Of a stretch of DNA of 64,000 nt, positions 39,742-48,449 are shown one piece after another. A model generated the notes under the pieces. It worked only from the letters and a program-made list of their open reading frames with translations. It was not told the DNA's origin and ran no database searches. A program made the position numbers and the translations under genes. Origin of the DNA: an uncultured bacterium (GTDB lineage: Bacteria > Bacillota > Clostridia > Lachnospirales > Lachnospiraceae); assembly GCA_947643145.1 (NCBI GenBank), contig CANRVD010000001.1:107961-171960 (forward strand), in the 5' to 3' direction. Numbering within the stretch: the stretch's first letter is position 1; every line of letters begins with the position of its first letter.

Positions 39742-40845
39742 TTATCTTCCAAAGAATCGCCGGATGTCCTCCATATTTGATGTCATGGAAGAAAAAAGCA
39801 TATCTAACACCGTAATGGCTACCATTCCTTCTACCACTACAACTGCCCTTGGTACAATAACCGGGTCATGACGCCCACGAATCCCAATTTCTATATTTTC
39901 TCCCTGACAGTTCACAGTCTGCTGGTCCCTGGCAATTGATGGTGTCGGTTTAACTGCAGCCCTCACAATAATATCACTGCCGTCGCTGATTCCGCCTAAA
40001 ATACCGCCTGCATGATTCGTTTTCTTTCGAACTTCCCCAGCGTCATCCACTGCAAATGCATCATTGTTAGTGGATCCAAATGCCTCTGCCACAGCGAAGC
40101 CATCCCCAATTTCCACACCTTTTACTGCACCAATCGACATAACAGCCTTTGCCAGATTAGCATCCAGTTTTTCAAATACCGGTTCCCCTATTCCTGCAGG
40201 CATCCCTCTGATGATACACTCAATTACCCCTCCGGCTGAATCCTGTTCCTTCATCTTCTGTTCCAGCAAGGCTTCTGCACGTTCGGACGCCTCTAAATCC
40301 GGCATAAACAACGGACTTTTCATAATATTTTCAAAGAACAGCTTTTCCTGCTCTGCAACCACTCCGCCAATCGCCTTTGTATAAGCAGCCACCTCAACAC
40401 CAAGGCTCTTTAAAACCTCACAGGCAACCGCCCCTGCTGCCACACGCCCTATCGTTTCCCTGCCGGAAGAACGTCCGCCGCCACGGTAATCCCTGAAACC
40501 GTATTTTTTATCAAAGGTATAATCTGCGTGTCCGGGACGGTAATACTTTGCGATTTCTGAATAATCCTTTGAGCGCTGGGAAGTATTATAGACAACCATT
40601 GAAATTGGCGTACCTGTTGTCTTTCCCTCGAAGATACCGGACAGGATTTCCACCTCATCCGCTTCCTTCCTTGGGGTTGCATAACGGGTCTGTCCCGGCT
40701 TGCGTCGGTCAAGGTACTTTTGAATCACCGCTTCACTCATTGGAACACCCGCCGGACAGCCATCTACAACGACACCAATTCCTTTCCCATGCGATTCTCC
40801 CCACGTTGTAATTTGAAAATTCTTCCCGAAATTTGAACCAGCCAT
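39742..40845 (-). CDS. aroC: chorismate synthase; start trimmed to MAGSNFGKNF
   Basis: TWGESHGKGIGVVVDGCPAG, RGGGRSSGRETIGRVAAGA, RGRHDPVIVPRAVVV. Confidence 0.95.
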   Translation of the reverse strand: MAGSNFGKNFQITTWGESHGKGIGVVVDGCPAGVPMSEAVIQKYLDRRKPGQTRYATPRKEADEVEILSGIFEGKTTGTPISMVVYNTSQRSKDYSEIAKYYRPGHADYTFDKKYGFRDYRGGGRSSGRETIGRVAAGAVACEVLKSLGVEVAAYTKAIGGVVAEQEKLFFENIMKSPLFMPDLEASERAEALLEQKMKEQDSAGGVIECIIRGMPAGIGEPVFEKLDANLAKAVMSIGAVKGVEIGDGFAVAEAFGSTNNDAFAVDDAGEVRKKTNHAGGILGGISDGSDIIVRAAVKPTPSIARDQQTVNCQGENIEIGIRGRHDPVIVPRAVVVVEGMVAITVLDMLFSSMTSNMEDIRRFFGR

Positions 40846-40885
40846 ATCCCACCTCATTTCTATCTATTTGCGCAAACACTCTATG

Positions 40886-40980
40886 GGAAGAATGCTGTTT
40901 TTGCATTCTTCCAGTGTAAAAAGAAACTCTTCGGCAAAGTGCCCATAGCGCTTTGTCGAGTTTAGAGTTTCTTTTTACAC
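40886..40980. repeat. double-hairpin repeat (family A), copy 3
   Basis: ggaagaatgc tgttttt gcattcttcc plus gtgtaaaaagaaactct...agagtttctttttacac. Confidence 0.8.
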
Positions 40981-41985
40981 TTATCTTGGCATTTCTGTCA
41001 GTCCAAGCTTCTTCTTTACCTTACGGAGCGTTTTATTTGCAAAATACGCTGCCTTTTCATCATTTTCCTTTATAATTCCATCAATATAGTCCTTTTCCTT
41101 CTGCAAACGCTCATATTCATCCTGCATTGGCTTTAAAACAGAAATAACCGCTTCTGCCACTGCCAGTTTAAAATCACCATATCCTACACCACTAAAGTCC
41201 TTCTCTGCTTCTTCTATACTCTTTCCGGTACAGGTGCCATAGATTTCCAAAAGATTGCTGACCCCCGGCTTATCCTCTCCATAGCGGATTTCATTGCCGG
41301 AGTCCGTAACTGCACGCTTGCATTTGCGGATAATGGTATCGGTATCATCCATCAGATAAATACTTCCATTTACATTTTCATCCGTCTTAGACATCTTTTT
41401 TGCCGGGTCCTGAAGGCTCATAATTTTGGCCCCGGCTTTTCCAAAATAAGGCTCTGGAATCGTAAAAACATCCCCGTAAATCCCATTAAAACGCTCTGCA
41501 ATATCCCTTGTAATCTCCAAATGCTGCTTCTGGTCCTTGCCGACTGGCACAAAATCCGCCTGATATAGCAAAATATCCGCTGCCATCAGGACCGGATACG
41601 TAAATAGTCCTGCATTAATATTATCTGTATGTTTGGCAGCCTTTTCCTTAAACTGCGTCATGCGGTTTAATTCCCCCATATAAGTAAAGCAGCCTAACAG
41701 CCAGCTAAGCTCCGCATGGGCTGATACATGAGACTGGAAATAAATGCAGTTTTTCTTAGGGTCAAGCCCTGCTGCAATATATAAGATTAACAGATTTCTC
41801 GCCCGCTTGCGAAATTCTGCCGGCACCTGGCGTACAGTCAGGGAATGCAAATCCATAACCCCCCAGAAGCACTCATATTCCTCATTCAGGGATATCCAGT
41901 TTTTTAATGCCCCCATATAATTTCCCAACGTCAGGTTTCCTGTTGCCTGCATACCACTGTACAGGACTTTTTTATCATTTATCAT
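40981..41985 (-). CDS. trpS: tryptophanyl-tRNA synthetase; start trimmed to MINDKKVLYSGMQ
   Basis: SGMQATGNLTLGNYMGAL, KIMSLQDPAKKMSKTD. Confidence 0.95.
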   Translation of the reverse strand: MINDKKVLYSGMQATGNLTLGNYMGALKNWISLNEEYECFWGVMDLHSLTVRQVPAEFRKRARNLLILYIAAGLDPKKNCIYFQSHVSAHAELSWLLGCFTYMGELNRMTQFKEKAAKHTDNINAGLFTYPVLMAADILLYQADFVPVGKDQKQHLEITRDIAERFNGIYGDVFTIPEPYFGKAGAKIMSLQDPAKKMSKTDENVNGSIYLMDDTDTIIRKCKRAVTDSGNEIRYGEDKPGVSNLLEIYGTCTGKSIEEAEKDFSGVGYGDFKLAVAEAVISVLKPMQDEYERLQKEKDYIDGIIKENDEKAAYFANKTLRKVKKKLGLTEMPR

Positions 41986-42209
41986 AAGCCCTCCTTCTGC
42001 CCGACGGCATTGTATTATTACTTCGGCGATGCGGACGTAACGCATCATTGATATTAGAGTTTCTTACACTTTAAATAAGTTACACTAAAAGCCCTTTTCT
42101 GTCAAATTTCATTCAGGATGTGCCGGAAAATTCATTCTTACATTTCGTCAGGAATATTTCAAAAGCCTGCTGCATAAGTTTAAATTGAGTTTTCTATAAG
42201 TAAAAAGCA

Positions 42210-42275
42210 GGTTTGTGCCTGCACTGCGGCACAGATACTGCAATATCTCAGATGCAGTGCAGAAACGAGGAAAAT
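42210..42275 (+). repeat. structured leader repeat (family C), plus-strand copy
   Basis: GGTTTGTGCCTGCACTGCGGCACAGATACTGCAATATCTCAGATGCAGTGCAGAAACGAGGAAAATT directly before ATG at 42277. Confidence 0.65.
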
Positions 42276-42276
42276 T

Positions 42277-42789
42277 ATGGAATATAAAAATGAACACCAG
42301 CGTCAGATGGCGATTTTAGAAGCAGCGATGCCTTATATGGCACCAAACGGGCGTTATGCCGCAAAACTGCTTTTACAGGCAGACTCCTTTGTCAATCTGG
42401 CACGCCACGGAGAGGAAAATGATTTAGAAGCAGCAGAAGCAGGCGCAGCGGCTATGCCCTTCCAGCCAAACCCACAGGAAATGCTGCAAAATATCCAGCG
42501 CTTCCTAACCCCACGCGAAGCGGACACAGTTCAGACACTTTTAAACTTTATCAATGCCCGTAAACTCTTCCAGAACTATACCAGATTCGTGCATGAGCAA
42601 AACGAAGGCGACGAAGACAGCTCTCCTGATTTAGCTTCTGCCTCCTTCTCAAACCTCCAAAATCCCCTTCAGGTATTATTCCAGCTTATCAACGGGCTTG
42701 GCTCACTGGGACGTGGGTTAAGAGCAGGGGAATCTTCTGAAGGATTTTCTGTTTTCCCAGTTAAACCCGGAGCAAAAAGCAACCTTTGA
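42277..42789 (+). CDS. hypothetical protein
   Basis: 170 aa, SD cgaggaaaa; codon usage and SD consistent with real gene. Confidence 0.75.
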   Translation: MEYKNEHQRQMAILEAAMPYMAPNGRYAAKLLLQADSFVNLARHGEENDLEAAEAGAAAMPFQPNPQEMLQNIQRFLTPREADTVQTLLNFINARKLFQNYTRFVHEQNEGDEDSSPDLASASFSNLQNPLQVLFQLINGLGSLGRGLRAGESSEGFSVFPVKPGAKSNL

Positions 42790-42835
42790 ACAGTTGCAGA
42801 ATATCATGTATAATGAATGAAAGGACATTTAAAAA

Positions 42836-43102
42836 ATGAATAATTACAGGCAAAACCCTGCTTTTTTGCAGATGAATCCTGAGAAACAACAGATGATAGA
42901 GGAGCTGATCCATTCTCTTTCTGGCAAACAGCTGACGGAAGCGCTTCCTGTCATCACCGGTTGGAAAAGCAGGATGGAAGCAAAAGGACTTTCCTTTACT
43001 CCACAGGAAAATGAACTTCTAACGGAGCTATTTGCTGCACAAATGACACCTGCACAAAGAAAGCAGTTTATGATGTTACAGCAATTTATGCAGAAAAAAT
43101 AA
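42836..43102 (+). CDS. small hypothetical protein
   Basis: 88 aa Gln/Met-rich helical; SD gaaagga; adjacent co-directional gene. Confidence 0.75.
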   Translation: MNNYRQNPAFLQMNPEKQQMIEELIHSLSGKQLTEALPVITGWKSRMEAKGLSFTPQENELLTELFAAQMTPAQRKQFMMLQQFMQKK

Positions 43103-43135
43103 ACACAGGCAACTTGCTAAGAAATGAGGATTACC

Positions 43136-44197
43136 ATGACAACAAAGAAAGAAAATACGGTACAAAGTAATATATCTTATGAAACGATTGCAAACCACTT
43201 TACGGAGGAAGCCCGTTCTTTAATTTCAGATACTGCAATTGAAGAATGCTTATCCAGCGAAAAAAGACGTTTTGAAAATGCAGTTTTTCTACAGATACCA
43301 TCCAAAAAAATAGTTGGCAGCAACACATTACGCCACTGCAAAGATTTACTCCGAAAAGAACAGCCGCTTCCTTTTCTATACTCCTTTCTGTGTTTTCTTT
43401 CAGAAGCTTCTATTTTGATGCTCCTATACGGAGCCGCTGTGGGAATATGGAAGAGTTGTGCAAAGGAAAGCGGTTTTTTTGCTTCCTTTCCATTTTTGTA
43501 TCCGCTGATTATCGTTCTGGGAATAACAGGCATGCGTTTTATCTGCCATATGCACCTGAACACTATACTTGCCATTCCGTTCACTTCCACCCCGCCCACA
43601 GAAGCAGAAATCAAAAGGAGAAAGCACCTGCTAAAACAAAAATATCTGCTTTCCCTTCTGCTTATTGTCAGCCTGATGGCAGTGGCTTCTTTTGCAGTGT
43701 ATTATTTTGAGTGTAATCAGACCAGTCTGATTACCGTAACCACCTGCTTTCTTGCCTATGCCTGCTGCATGGTTTTATTTGGCATCCATAATGTCATCTA
43801 TAACAGCCACTGCATTCCCTTCCTCGCGATTGGAGGAATGATTTTAACAAAACGCCCGAAAGAAGAACTGGAAGAAAAGACTGGCGGATATTTATCCCTG
43901 TGCTATCTGCAAATGCTAAGCCTTTCGCACAAAACCAGGAAAGACCTCTCGCAGAATCCTTCTCTGGAAAATAAGCTAAAAGGCGCCGTACACTCCCGAA
44001 TGATAACAGGACGCATCTATTACCTACTTGCAATTATTATCCTTGCAATTTCCGATATACTCTGCCTTGGCCAGTTATATCGGACAAGCCAGCCGGAACT
44101 GCTGGTTTTCGCAGTGATTGCCACACTGGCATTGCTCCTTTTAATCACTGCATTTACCTCTGCAGGCCATATCATCAAACAGACCAAACAGCATTAA
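43136..44197 (+). CDS. hypothetical multi-TM membrane protein with soluble N-terminal domain
   Basis: ~353 aa, several hydrophobic segments; SD gagg before ATG at 43136. Confidence 0.7.
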   Translation: MTTKKENTVQSNISYETIANHFTEEARSLISDTAIEECLSSEKRRFENAVFLQIPSKKIVGSNTLRHCKDLLRKEQPLPFLYSFLCFLSEASILMLLYGAAVGIWKSCAKESGFFASFPFLYPLIIVLGITGMRFICHMHLNTILAIPFTSTPPTEAEIKRRKHLLKQKYLLSLLLIVSLMAVASFAVYYFECNQTSLITVTTCFLAYACCMVLFGIHNVIYNSHCIPFLAIGGMILTKRPKEELEEKTGGYLSLCYLQMLSLSHKTRKDLSQNPSLENKLKGAVHSRMITGRIYYLLAIIILAISDILCLGQLYRTSQPELLVFAVIATLALLLLITAFTSAGHIIKQTKQH

Positions 44198-45168
44198 TAG
44201 GTATCACTGTTGCGGTACTCCTTTGGAGTACATCCAATCGTCTTTAAAAATACTTTATTAAAATAACTGATATTATTAAAACCTGTCAGATTTGCAATCT
44301 CACCAATCTTCTTATCCGTTTCCTGAAGAAGATGGCAGCTTTGCAAAATGCGGTAACGCATCAGATACTGCATAGGGGACATTTTCATATACTGCTTAAA
44401 AATCCGGCAGAACTGTCCCTCACTCATTGGGATTAGCTGTGCAAGCTCTGCAAGCGTAACTTCATAAGCATAATTTTCTTTCATATATTTCACGACAGGC
44501 GCTAATCTCTCTGATACTCTGGAATCCTCATTCTGATTTCCGGGATTCTTCCTGCCGTGATGATACATCAGATTCCATATAGCAAGCAGGGAGCTTTTTA
44601 CCAAAAGTTCATATGGCTCCAGTTCATGCTCTGGACACCGGCTAATCTGGGAAAGCAGAAAGATAACCTCCTGCTGCCATGAAAACAGAGAGAATCCGGC
44701 ATTCTCAAAACGCATAGGAAATTCATCAATTTCCTTTATCCCCTTCTGCCCCAGAGTCAGTGCAGCGCCTTTGAAAACAGTATCTTCCTGTATATATTCC
44801 GCAAGAAGATATTTACCGGACAACACTGGACGAATATACTTTTTGGCAAAAGCACTATGAATATCCGCCTCTAATACCTCATAGGAAAATACAATCGCGA
44901 AAAAAGAACAGGCATGGCCATCTACTGTTTTTGCAGAATGCAGCAGATTGGAATTCACAAAGACACAGTCTCCTACATGAAGCTCATATTCCCGTTCTTC
45001 TATCGTAAATATAATGTTTCCTTTGGTCAGCACCAAAAATTCAAACTCCCGATGCCAATGCAGATAAAAAATCACATCTGTCCCTTCCGGGTACTCTACT
45101 TTATGCAGTCCTACCGGTAATTCAACCGTTCCATGACGTCTTTTCTCTTCAAACTCCTTTTTGCCCAT
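44194..45168 (-). CDS. AraC family transcriptional regulator (cupin + HTH); start trimmed to MGKKEFEEK
   Basis: Cupin YLHWHREFEFLVLTKG; HTH MSEGQFCRIFKQYMKMSPMQYLMRYRI...GFNNISYFNKVFLKTIGCTPKEYR. Confidence 0.9.
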   Translation of the reverse strand: MGKKEFEEKRRHGTVELPVGLHKVEYPEGTDVIFYLHWHREFEFLVLTKGNIIFTIEEREYELHVGDCVFVNSNLLHSAKTVDGHACSFFAIVFSYEVLEADIHSAFAKKYIRPVLSGKYLLAEYIQEDTVFKGAALTLGQKGIKEIDEFPMRFENAGFSLFSWQQEVIFLLSQISRCPEHELEPYELLVKSSLLAIWNLMYHHGRKNPGNQNEDSRVSERLAPVVKYMKENYAYEVTLAELAQLIPMSEGQFCRIFKQYMKMSPMQYLMRYRILQSCHLLQETDKKIGEIANLTGFNNISYFNKVFLKTIGCTPKEYRNSDTY

Positions 45169-45198
45169 TACAATACTTCCTCCCAGCATACTGCTGCA

Positions 45199-47778
45199 TT
45201 ATGAGCGGTTTCTTAATTCCTCTAATGTCTCAATTAGTAATTTAATATTTATCGGTTTTGCAATGTGCGCATTCATTCCGGCATTCAATGCATTCTTTAC
45301 ATCTTCCGCAAAGGCATTTGCCGTCATTGCTATAATCGGAATACTGGCAGCGTCCGGGTGCTTGCAGGCACGAATTGCCTTTGCCGCCTCATATCCATTC
45401 ATTACCGGCATTTGTATATCTAACAGAATAACATCAAAATGTCCCTGTTCTGACTGTTCAAAAACATCCAAAGCCTCTTTTCCGTTTTCCGTACTTTCAA
45501 AAGATGCCCCTTCCATTTTCAGTATTTCCTCTAATATCTCCATATTCAGTTCATTGTCCTCAGCAAGCAGAATCTGCAGCCCCTCCAATGCTTTTCCTGT
45601 ATTTTCAAACTCCGGCTCCTTCTCTGGGATTTCTTCTTTTACCTCTGCCGGTGCAAATTCCAAATCTACCGTAAAGCAGCTTCCTTTCCCAAGCTCACTT
45701 TCAACCGATATCGTTCCTCCCATTACATCTACCAGATTCTTGGTAATTGCCATGCCAAGCCCTGTTCCCAATACCCGATTTGTCGTAGAACTAATTTCAC
45801 GTACAAACGGGTCAAAGATTTTTTCCAAAAATTCCTTATGCATACCAATCCCATTATCTGTTACGACAAAACGCATGGAAACAAAGCGGGAATGCTTTTG
45901 GGAAACATTCTGTACCAGTAACTCAATTCTTCCACCCCGTGGTGTATATCTGCAGGCATTGGAAAGAAGATTCAGTAAAATCTGGTTTACTCTTAGTTTA
46001 TCTCCCATTAACGCTTTTGGAACCTCACCCTTCACATTCAAATCAAAGGTCTGCTCCTTTGCATTTGTCTGCGACATCATAATCGAATTTAATTCTTCTA
46101 AAAGCTCCGACATACTGAACTCTGTTACATTTAAGGCAGTCTTGCCACTCTCTATCTTACTCATATCCAGCGTATCATTAATTAACCGCAGTAAATGCTG
46201 GCTGGAATCCGTAATTTTCTGGGTATAATCTCTTACCTTTTCCGGAAAATCCGCCTCCTTTTGAAGCAGCATTGTAAATCCTACAATGGCATTCATTGGA
46301 GTACGCATATCATGTGACACATTGGATAGAAAATGGCTTTTTGCTTTATTTGCACTTTTGGCAATATCCAAAGCCTCTCTGAGTTTTTCATTCATCTGCT
46401 GCTCAATGGTACGGTCCGAAAGCGTCATTACAAAACGGTCCGAATCACTAAGCGCAACATGATAAAGCGTTTCACGGAACCAGCGCTTTTCGTCTGTTTT
46501 ATAATGGCTGATTTCCCTGTCTTCCTGGAGTATTTCCCCCTCGGATATCGCAGACAGACTTTCCTTCGATAACGTAACCTTCCCATCCACAGCTACTTTA
46601 TCAAACCTGCGGATATCCTTTTCCACTTCTTTCGGCTTGATTCCAAGAACCCTCTCTAAATTGGGACTGATATATTCTGTTTTGTATGTATCCGGTGAAA
46701 ATAGTACAAAAATATCATCTGTATTTTCTGTCAGTATATTAAAAAGCCATGTCAGATACTGAATTTCCTGCGTCTTTTCTCTTAGAATCATACGTCTCTG
46801 CCTGTGCTCAAGACAGATTAGACAGCCCAGATAGAATACAAAGGTTCCAAGCAGGACAACTTCCAAAACAATTCCAGCCCTGTTGGCACGTTTTATCATG
46901 CTTCTGGTAACGGAAGCCGGAAATACCTGCAATATCATCCAGTCCGTATTATGGGGCAGCTTACTAATATATACTACAGCAGACCCCCCATTTCCTTTTA
47001 ACCCGACCGTAATGATAGTGGTTTCCTGATTTTTAAATGCTGATACAAACTTCTCATATGTTTTCTTTTTTATTTTATCGGATTTTTCAATTGTTTTCAA
47101 AAAATTATCTGACATCTGATAAGAACTGGAATTAGAAATTATAGTACCATCCTGCATACATAATAAAGTACCGGATTCCTCCCCAAAAAAAGTAGACTGA
47201 ATCGTTTCGCGCATCTGCTCCTCACGGTAATGTCCGGTCAATACACCAATTATCTCACCCCCGTACCAAAAGGGTGTATAAAAAATCACCTGTGTTTCCT
47301 TCCCCTGCTTGGAATCAAGCTCTACATCCATACCAGAATTTCCCTTTATTCCATCCTGAAAATAATGGTTCTTGGAAACATTAACACTGCCATTTTCCTT
47401 TTGGTTCACCCAACCATTTTTATCCACAAATTCCATTTTACTAAAAGGGGTAATGGCAGCCGTAACATCCAGTTTATCCAAATCCACTTCCGGTGTACTC
47501 ATGTCACCCCCGATTAAGTAGGCAGTAGAGCGAATACTGCCCTGCTCCATAATGAATAACTCATCAATCCGCTTCGCTGTCTGCCCCGCGGCATCTTCCA
47601 GATATCTTGCATTCTGCAGTTCTATTCTCTGCCGGTTTGTTTTTGAAAATACAGCAAAGGCAATTACAACCATGCACATCATAAAGCAGGTGACCAGAAT
47701 TCTCTTCCAAACATCTAATGAAGTAATGTTTCCCTTCTGCACCGCTTTCTTGACCGATGCAATATTGCAATCCCTCAT
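45199..47778 (-). CDS. hybrid sensor histidine kinase/response regulator; start possibly MRDCNIASVKK at 47778
   Basis: HisKA SNVSHDMRTPMNAIVGFT, HATPase GTGLGMAITKNLVD, receiver LLAEDNELNMEI...ILLDIQMPVMNGYEAAKAIR. Confidence 0.88.
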   Translation of the reverse strand: MRDCNIASVKKAVQKGNITSLDVWKRILVTCFMMCMVVIAFAVFSKTNRQRIELQNARYLEDAAGQTAKRIDELFIMEQGSIRSTAYLIGGDMSTPEVDLDKLDVTAAITPFSKMEFVDKNGWVNQKENGSVNVSKNHYFQDGIKGNSGMDVELDSKQGKETQVIFYTPFWYGGEIIGVLTGHYREEQMRETIQSTFFGEESGTLLCMQDGTIISNSSSYQMSDNFLKTIEKSDKIKKKTYEKFVSAFKNQETTIITVGLKGNGGSAVVYISKLPHNTDWMILQVFPASVTRSMIKRANRAGIVLEVVLLGTFVFYLGCLICLEHRQRRMILREKTQEIQYLTWLFNILTENTDDIFVLFSPDTYKTEYISPNLERVLGIKPKEVEKDIRRFDKVAVDGKVTLSKESLSAISEGEILQEDREISHYKTDEKRWFRETLYHVALSDSDRFVMTLSDRTIEQQMNEKLREALDIAKSANKAKSHFLSNVSHDMRTPMNAIVGFTMLLQKEADFPEKVRDYTQKITDSSQHLLRLINDTLDMSKIESGKTALNVTEFSMSELLEELNSIMMSQTNAKEQTFDLNVKGEVPKALMGDKLRVNQILLNLLSNACRYTPRGGRIELLVQNVSQKHSRFVSMRFVVTDNGIGMHKEFLEKIFDPFVREISSTTNRVLGTGLGMAITKNLVDVMGGTISVESELGKGSCFTVDLEFAPAEVKEEIPEKEPEFENTGKALEGLQILLAEDNELNMEILEEILKMEGASFESTENGKEALDVFEQSEQGHFDVILLDIQMPVMNGYEAAKAIRACKHPDAASIPIIAMTANAFAEDVKNALNAGMNAHIAKPINIKLLIETLEELRNRS

Positions 47779-47803
47779 AAGCCGCTTTCCCTTTAACTTT
47801 CCT

Positions 47804-47882
47804 AGTGTACTGACACGCTGATAAATTAGATAAAACCACTTATCTAACCATCCCTCTTCAAATCTCAACGTGTCAGCACACT
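47804..47882. repeat. 79-nt inverted repeat between receiver gene and hybrid kinase
   Basis: AGTGTACTGACACG ... CGTGTCAGCACACT (13/14 matched), inner AGATAA/TTATCT. Confidence 0.7.
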
Positions 47883-47899
47883 AAATTTTTTAATATGCA

Positions 47900-48292
47900 T
47901 TATCTGTAATTTGATAACACCTTAAAAATCTCTGCCAGATTCAGCGGCTTTGACAAATGTGCATTCATGCCTGCATCATAGGTCTGCTGTATATCTTCCT
48001 CATCATTATTTGCAGTCATGGCAATAATTGGAATTTTTGCTGCATCCGGCCTATCCATGGCACGAATTGTCCGCGCTGCTGTTAACCCGTCCATTACGGG
48101 CATCATTACATCCATTAAAATAACATCATAATCCCCTGCTTCTGATGCTGCAAACATATCAACGGCAATCTGCCCATTTTCAGCGGGAGTGATCTGAACT
48201 CCATCTCCCTCCAAAAGGCACTTTGCAATCTCTATGTTCACTTCATTATCTTCCACCAAAAGAAGTTTCATTCCATTTAAATCCGAACCCAT
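47900..48292 (-). CDS. stand-alone response regulator receiver protein
   Basis: LLLVEDNEVNIEIAKCLLEGDG...VILMDVMMPVMDGLTAARTIR...MNAHLSKPLN. Confidence 0.88.
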   Translation of the reverse strand: MGSDLNGMKLLLVEDNEVNIEIAKCLLEGDGVQITPAENGQIAVDMFAASEAGDYDVILMDVMMPVMDGLTAARTIRAMDRPDAAKIPIIAMTANNDEEDIQQTYDAGMNAHLSKPLNLAEIFKVLSNYR

Positions 48293-48449
48293 TCTTACCT
48301 CCCCGCATTTTCTTACGCTTGGTAAATACTACGAAAACTCTGTTCTCATGATACAATAATTTCCCATAAAAATCAATACTTCCAAATCCTGCGATCAGGG
48401 CAGCATTCTTTTATACAATTCACCATAAACATTTATTGATAATTCCCAG

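Noticed and set aside
41986-42275. T-box riboswitch upstream of trpS (also considered upstream of valS and cysS)
   Set aside because: No GGGTGGNACCGCG-type T-box sequence or specifier-loop architecture seen in the upstream regions.
45161-46228. 355-aa plus-strand ORF antisense to the hybrid histidine kinase
   Set aside because: Sense frame encodes unmistakable HisKA/HATPase/receiver motifs; antisense product is Ser/Phe/Ile-rich with no domain and no SD-start context.
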